The notes beneath the pieces are model-generated. The model was not told the DNA's origin. It saw nothing but the letters and a program-made list of their open reading frames with translations, and searched no databases. The position numbers were made by a program, and so were the translations under genes. This document shows, piece after piece, positions 40,973 through 44,379 of a stretch of DNA of 44,379 bases. The DNA lies in the NCBI GenBank assembly GCA_022710935.1, contig JAKLFY010000052.1:1-44379 (forward strand), written 5' to 3'. Numbering within the stretch: the stretch's first letter is position 1; every line of letters starts with the position of its first letter. This DNA comes from Verrucomicrobiota bacterium. Lineage in GTDB: Bacteria > Verrucomicrobiota > Verrucomicrobiia > Limisphaerales > J093.

Positions 40973-41367
40973 GACAGTTCCTGACCGTTGTCATGGTTGT
41001 GGCCCTGGTCTGGCTGGGCTGGAAGTTCAGCCACTTCGCCAAAAAGGAAATCGGCACGACTCCGGTGCGGCAAGATGCCGGGCGAGCGCCCGCCCCGGGC
41101 AAACTGCGGGGCATGGCCGCCAGCCTCGAAGAGAGTTATGAGGCGGCCAAACGCGAGGGGGCTCAGGGGGTGGGCCGATGGCTGGCCCAGCACCAAAGCG
41201 AAATCCAGGATCCGCGGCTGACGGACATCGAGCTGGATTATGTGCTGTTGGTCGGGCGTTCGAATGTGGCCGAGGCCCGGCGCGTGCTGGCGGAAATCCG
41301 GCAGCGCATCACGCCCGCATCCCCGGTCTACAAACGGTTCGAGCAGCTCTCGAAAACGTACGAATAG
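40969..41367 (+). CDS. small membrane-anchored protein of unknown function
   Basis: 132 residues. A membrane segment at 3-20 (QFLTVVMVVALVWLGWKF) is followed by a soluble helical region (EESYEAAKREGAQGVGRWLAQH). No family recognised. Overlap with the murA stop by ATGA argues it is expressed with it. Confidence 0.72.
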   Translation: MRQFLTVVMVVALVWLGWKFSHFAKKEIGTTPVRQDAGRAPAPGKLRGMAASLEESYEAAKREGAQGVGRWLAQHQSEIQDPRLTDIELDYVLLVGRSNVAEARRVLAEIRQRITPASPVYKRFEQLSKTYE

Positions 41368-41477
41368 CATCCAACTTTCGGCTCGACGCGCGCCGTTTCG
41401 CGCTCCAAGTTGAGCCTGGACGACGTGGGGCTCTCCCACCGGCGAGCCCGCCGCCGTAACAAGTGAAAGACACGGAC

Positions 41478-41804
41478 ATGACCATGGAAACCTATTTCCA
41501 CAACATCGAAGAGCCGGCCAAGATCAGTCGGGAAAAAGTCGCCGAGGATCTCCGCGTCCTGATCCGCGACGCCGAGGAGTTGCTCAAGGCGGGCGTGGGT
41601 GACACCAGCGGCAAGACCGCCGAAATCAAAGCCCGCCTCCAGGCCTCGGTCGACAAGGCCAAAGCCACCGCCACTCAACTCGAAGACAGGGCCCTCGCCA
41701 GCGCCAAGGCGGCCGACCGGTTGATCCGCGACCATCCGTACGAGTCCATCGGCGCTTCCTTCGGCGTCGGCCTGTTGTTTGGCCTGTTGCTGGGACGCAG
41801 GTAG
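41478..41804 (+). CDS. yqjD: DUF883/ElaB/YqjD-like membrane protein
   Basis: 108 residues from ATG 41478; a GTG at 41463 is in frame. The amphipathic helix KVAEDLRVLIRDAEELLKAGVGDTSGK and the C-terminal anchor HPYESIGASFGVGLLFGLLLGRR are the ElaB/YqjD/DUF883 pattern. In E. coli these proteins bind ribosomes to the membrane in stationary phase. It is first of three overlapping or abutting genes like E. coli yqjD-yqjE-yqjK. Confidence 0.85.
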   Translation: MTMETYFHNIEEPAKISREKVAEDLRVLIRDAEELLKAGVGDTSGKTAEIKARLQASVDKAKATATQLEDRALASAKAADRLIRDHPYESIGASFGVGLLFGLLLGRR

Positions 41805-41808
41805 CCTC

Positions 41809-42198
41809 ATGGCAACCGAACCGAAGTCGCCTCAAGGCCTCTTCGCCTCGTTGCTCGGCGCGATCGAGTCCGTGCTGGCCCTGGCGCGGACGCGCTTCGA
41901 GCTGCTGACGGTCGAGTTGCAGCAGGAGAAGGTCCGGTTGATCGATCTCCTCCTGCGCGTGGCCGCGGCCGGGATTCTTGCGCTGCTGGCCCTGGGCACG
42001 CTCACGGCCGGCCTCATCTGGCTGCTCTGGCCATGGTCGCCCATCGCCGCGTTCGTCGGGTTGACCCTCCTCTACGGCGGCGGCTCGGCCTGGCTCCTGA
42101 TCGGCATCCGACGCGAGTTGAAACACGGGCTCAAGCCATTCGCCGGCACCCTGGCGGAGTTCGAAAAGGACCGCGCATGTTTTCGAGCCGGACGCTAG
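41809..42198 (+). CDS. yqjE: YqjE-like phage-holin-family membrane protein
   Basis: 129 residues. SLLGAIESVLALARTRFELLTVELQQEK precedes two membrane helices (about 45-68 and 75-97). This is the PF07332-type holin-like/YqjE family, despite the name not a phage protein here. It begins four bases after the yqjD-like stop and overlaps the next gene by 22 bases. Confidence 0.83.
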   Translation: MATEPKSPQGLFASLLGAIESVLALARTRFELLTVELQQEKVRLIDLLLRVAAAGILALLALGTLTAGLIWLLWPWSPIAAFVGLTLLYGGGSAWLLIGIRRELKHGLKPFAGTLAEFEKDRACFRAGR

Positions 42199-42470
42199 GC
42201 GAACTCGAGACGCGACGGCAATCGCTCATCACTGCCGCCGCGGATCACCGCGCCCGACTCCACGACGACTGGAGTCGCCTGACCGATTCCTTGGGCTGGG
42301 CGGACCGCGCCCTGCATTGGGCGCGCGGGGCGCGTCCGCTGCTCTGGATTGCCGCTCCGGTTGCCGGTTACACCCTGGCCAGACGCGGGCGTGTCCTCCT
42401 GCGCTGGCTCCCCTTGATCTGGCCCTGGTGGCGCATCGCCAAAAGCTTCGGAGCGCGTTTTCGACAGTAA
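42177..42470 (+). CDS. YqjK-like small protein
   Basis: 97 residues from ATG 42177 (MFSSRTLGELETRRQSLI). A basic helical N-terminus is followed by a membrane segment around 60-75 and an Arg/Trp-rich end. Size, topology and place after a YqjE-like gene match yqjK. Sequence similarity alone would not prove it. Confidence 0.65.
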   Translation: MFSSRTLGELETRRQSLITAAADHRARLHDDWSRLTDSLGWADRALHWARGARPLLWIAAPVAGYTLARRGRVLLRWLPLIWPWWRIAKSFGARFRQ

Positions 42471-42514
42471 TCTCGATCTGTTAGGGTCAGAACTGGATTC
42501 TGGGCACAAGGGCC

Positions 42515-42570
42515 GAAATCTCACCCGCGGACCGTCCGGAATGCCGCGATCGCCCCACTGGTGAGATTTC
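42515..42570. terminator. long inverted repeat between convergent genes
   Basis: GAAATCTCACC (42515-42525) and GGTGAGATTTC (42560-42570) are perfect 11-bp arms around 34 bases. It lies between the plus-strand yqjK-like stop and the minus-strand GH172 stop (42575), suiting a bidirectional terminator. There is no strong T-tract. Confidence 0.5.
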
Positions 42571-42574
42571 CGGG

Positions 42575-44242
42575 TTAGGGGGGCTGCGCGATGACGCTGA
42601 TCTCGTCGAAGAAGGCTTCCTCGTTGCAGATCCCGAGCGGACCACCATAGGCCGCCTTGACCACCAGACACACCGTTTTGCCGGCGTAGGCTCTTAGGGC
42701 ATAGGTTCGCGTGCGCCAGTTCTCGTCCGCCGGCTGGGAGCCTGGGTTGATGGTCTCCGTGGCAAACCAGGTCAGCGTCTCACCATCGTGGACGCCGACC
42801 GCCATGAGGAAGTCGCTCTTGCCGGGATGCTCGTAGGGATCGCCGCTGACGGATAGACGCAGCTCGCATGCGGTCTCCGCCGGCAGAGCGACTTTGCGCA
42901 CGATGTGGCACGAGACGGTTTCGCTCTGCGCGTGAACGGCCAGAATGCCGCGTCGTCCGGGGTTGGGATTGCCCGGATGGCCGCCTTTGGCCTCCGGCAC
43001 GTCGATCCAAAACGGATGGGTTCCCGCATAGCATCCGACGATCCGGCAACGGTCCAGGTCCTCACGCCGGTCAAATCGGTTCGCGAGCCGAGGGTCCAGC
43101 GGCGTCGACCGCATGACCTGATCGAGGTTGGTCGGGTCGAGATTCGGGTGCAGCATGGCGACCCTCCGGGATGCGAGGGGCGGCAGGGGTTCGTGCCGGT
43201 AGCCGGCGGGATCCGCCTGGTACCAATAGAAGACCGACGCGTAGTCCATCCAACAACCGTCCTCCTCCACCCGCGCAGCCCAATCGGGTCGCGAGGTGAA
43301 GCCCCGTTCCTGGCTCCAGTTGATGGACCACGTCAGCTCCCGCGCAAAGCGGATCGGCAGGTGATCGTGGAAGCGGTAGATCGAGAGCATCGCGGGTGTG
43401 CCTTTGCCAATGAACGGCATGCCGGCGCGCAGCCCCGCAAACGGGGTCTGGAAGCCCCAACTGAACGTGAAGGAGTCTTCGGTCCCGAGGTAGTCCAGCG
43501 CCCGTTCACGGCCATCGATGTCGACTTCGTTGTTGCCCTCCATAACGAAATTGAAATCGCGGAAGAGGGGTTCGTCGGTCACGACGCTGAACTGGCGTCC
43601 GACGAGGTGGCCTTGCCCTTGGGTCTTGAAAAACGTGACCTTGGTGTCTTTGGTGAGCTGGAATGACGAGCGGCGCCACGTCGCGTGAAAGTAACCCAGC
43701 TCGGGCTTCCATTGCGGCAGCGGCTCCCACTCGACGTAGCTGTAGTTCATCGCGTCCCGCGGAGTGTCGTTGTGGAGGATGACCCGGGCGCGCCTGGCGA
43801 AGGGCATCGGGAAGTAGCAGTTGTAGCTCCACGGGGCGCATTCGATCAGCGGCGTGCTGAAGTCCATGCTCTTGCCGTTGCAGCCATCGCCGAAGAAGTC
43901 GGCAAGCGGGCACACGACCGCCGGCTCCGGCGCATCGTCGAACGTGATCTCGAGGACGATCCCCCGGGCGTTCAGGTCCGGATCCTGGTGTCGCGTGGTG
44001 TGAATGTGGCGGATGATCCCCGGACCTTGCAGGTCTGCCACCACCATGCGCTGACCCGCATCGAGCGACGGCAACTCCTGGTAACGGTCATACTTCCAGC
44101 CGGCGTTGGCGAACCCGGTCGGGGTGTTTGTCTTGAGCACTGCCAGGTCGCTGCCCACTTCCATGCCCCAACCGAGGGGCTGCTGAGCCGACATCGTGAG
44201 CGCGACAGCGGCGCACAGGGAGAAACGACTGAGAGATTTCAT
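42575..44242 (-). CDS. secreted DUF2961/GH172 family glycoside hydrolase
   Basis: 555 residues from ATG 44242. A signal peptide (SLCAAVALTMSAQQPLGWG) is followed by the DUF2961 double jelly-roll: LQGPGIIRHIHTTRHQDPDLN, PLADFFGDGCNGKSMDFSTP, CYFPMPFARRARV and EGNNEVDIDGRE with GTEDSF are typical. GH172 enzymes act on fructose dianhydrides, arabinans and related sugars. The last 130 residues (residues 420-555) form another beta domain after RIVGCYAGTHPFWID. The substrate cannot be told. Its 5' end faces the apparent intron. Confidence 0.87.
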   Translation of the reverse strand: MKSLSRFSLCAAVALTMSAQQPLGWGMEVGSDLAVLKTNTPTGFANAGWKYDRYQELPSLDAGQRMVVADLQGPGIIRHIHTTRHQDPDLNARGIVLEITFDDAPEPAVVCPLADFFGDGCNGKSMDFSTPLIECAPWSYNCYFPMPFARRARVILHNDTPRDAMNYSYVEWEPLPQWKPELGYFHATWRRSSFQLTKDTKVTFFKTQGQGHLVGRQFSVVTDEPLFRDFNFVMEGNNEVDIDGRERALDYLGTEDSFTFSWGFQTPFAGLRAGMPFIGKGTPAMLSIYRFHDHLPIRFARELTWSINWSQERGFTSRPDWAARVEEDGCWMDYASVFYWYQADPAGYRHEPLPPLASRRVAMLHPNLDPTNLDQVMRSTPLDPRLANRFDRREDLDRCRIVGCYAGTHPFWIDVPEAKGGHPGNPNPGRRGILAVHAQSETVSCHIVRKVALPAETACELRLSVSGDPYEHPGKSDFLMAVGVHDGETLTWFATETINPGSQPADENWRTRTYALRAYAGKTVCLVVKAAYGGPLGICNEEAFFDEISVIAQPP

Positions 44243-44267
44243 TGTTCTTTGTCCTTTGAACTGGGGC

Positions 44268-44292
44268 TTAACCCGGCTGAAAGCCGGCGCTC
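44268..44292. repeat. CCGGCT/AGCCGG hairpin repeat, second copy
   Basis: TTAACCCGGCTGAAAGCCGG followed by CGCTC is the reverse complement of 29542-29565 with two differences. The identity between copies ends exactly at 44292, where GTGCG begins. Confidence 0.75.
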
Positions 44293-44379
44293 GTGCGCCT
44301 GTGGAGGCGTACACACAGCAGGGTGAAAGTCCCTGTCAGGCGGAACGTTCACCCGCCTGTAAGCGAAGGCTACTGCGTC
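44293..44379 (+). mobile_element. 5' end of a group II intron, cut by the window edge
   Basis: The stretch begins GTGCG, the consensus 5' end of bacterial group II introns. It has the domain I hairpin CAGGG, TGAAAGT, CCCTG (44319-44335), then CAGGCGG (44337-44343) pairing with CCGCCTG (44353-44359), and ends in ACTGCGTC, a word often seen early in such introns. The insertion lies just after a stem-loop, as is usual for class C introns. The maturase gene would be beyond the window. The RNA fold is fairly convincing; the class is inferred. Confidence 0.72.

Overview
The window looks like a piece of a GC-rich, Gram-negative, LPS-bearing bacterial chromosome, most likely from the Verrucomicrobiota (Limisphaerales/Pedosphaera-like). 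This is inferred from three things. A secreted protein ends in the RFYR-type C-terminal module common in that group. Lipid A and heptosyltransferase genes sit beside an extracellular carbohydrate-esterase/GH172 repertoire. The intergenic spaces are full of structured repeats. No rRNA, tRNA or CRISPR array was seen. Almost all the DNA is accounted for by about 37 genes, most on the minus strand in tight operons with ATGA start/stop overlaps.

Layout. 0.3-2.9 kb: a Ski2-type RNA helicase (-). 3.2-7.7 kb: a reduced division/cell-wall cluster (+): a three-repeat MraZ operator, mraZ, an FtsL-like gene, ftsI and ftsW, with no rsmH. 7.7-8.2 kb: a convergent spacer with several hairpins. 8.2-10.7 kb: a large secreted protein. 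10.7-13.4 kb: a small conserved protein, a WaaF-type heptosyltransferase and an LpxL-type acyltransferase. 13.5-19.0 kb: a phosphate operon transcribed as phoU(-ArsC fusion), pstS, pstC, pstA, pstB2, pstB1. 19.2-25.8 kb: iorA, iorB, paaK, an ACT protein, pyrH, frr and a site-2 protease, all one way. 26.3-29.3 kb: nfeD, flotillin, a 69-residue protein and a beta-carbonic anhydrase. 29.8-33.7 kb: a Tat-exported esterase (+), a PQQ-type beta-propeller protein (-) and a small membrane protein (-). 34.0-38.6 kb: argB, argD, mrp and pfkA (-). 38.8-42.5 kb: prmC, murA, a small membrane protein and a yqjD/yqjE/yqjK-like trio (+). 42.6-44.2 kb: a GH172/DUF2961 protein (-). The last 87 bases look like the 5' end of a group II intron.

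Most notable signals. (1) A 73-74 bp repeat occurs three times; its 11-bp terminal arms change together between copies, so pairing is kept, and two copies supply the stop codon of the adjacent gene. (2) A second repeat family built from short hairpins joined by GTAGG, with one copy carrying an extra hairpin in its loop. (3) Two PstB paralogues with complementary defects, which predict an asymmetric heterodimer. (4) A PhoU protein fused to an arsenate-reductase/LMW-phosphatase fold whose catalytic Cys and Arg are replaced. (5) An apparent group II intron starting exactly where a hairpin repeat ends. The housekeeping genes themselves are ordinary; the novelty lies mainly in the repeats and the phosphate operon.
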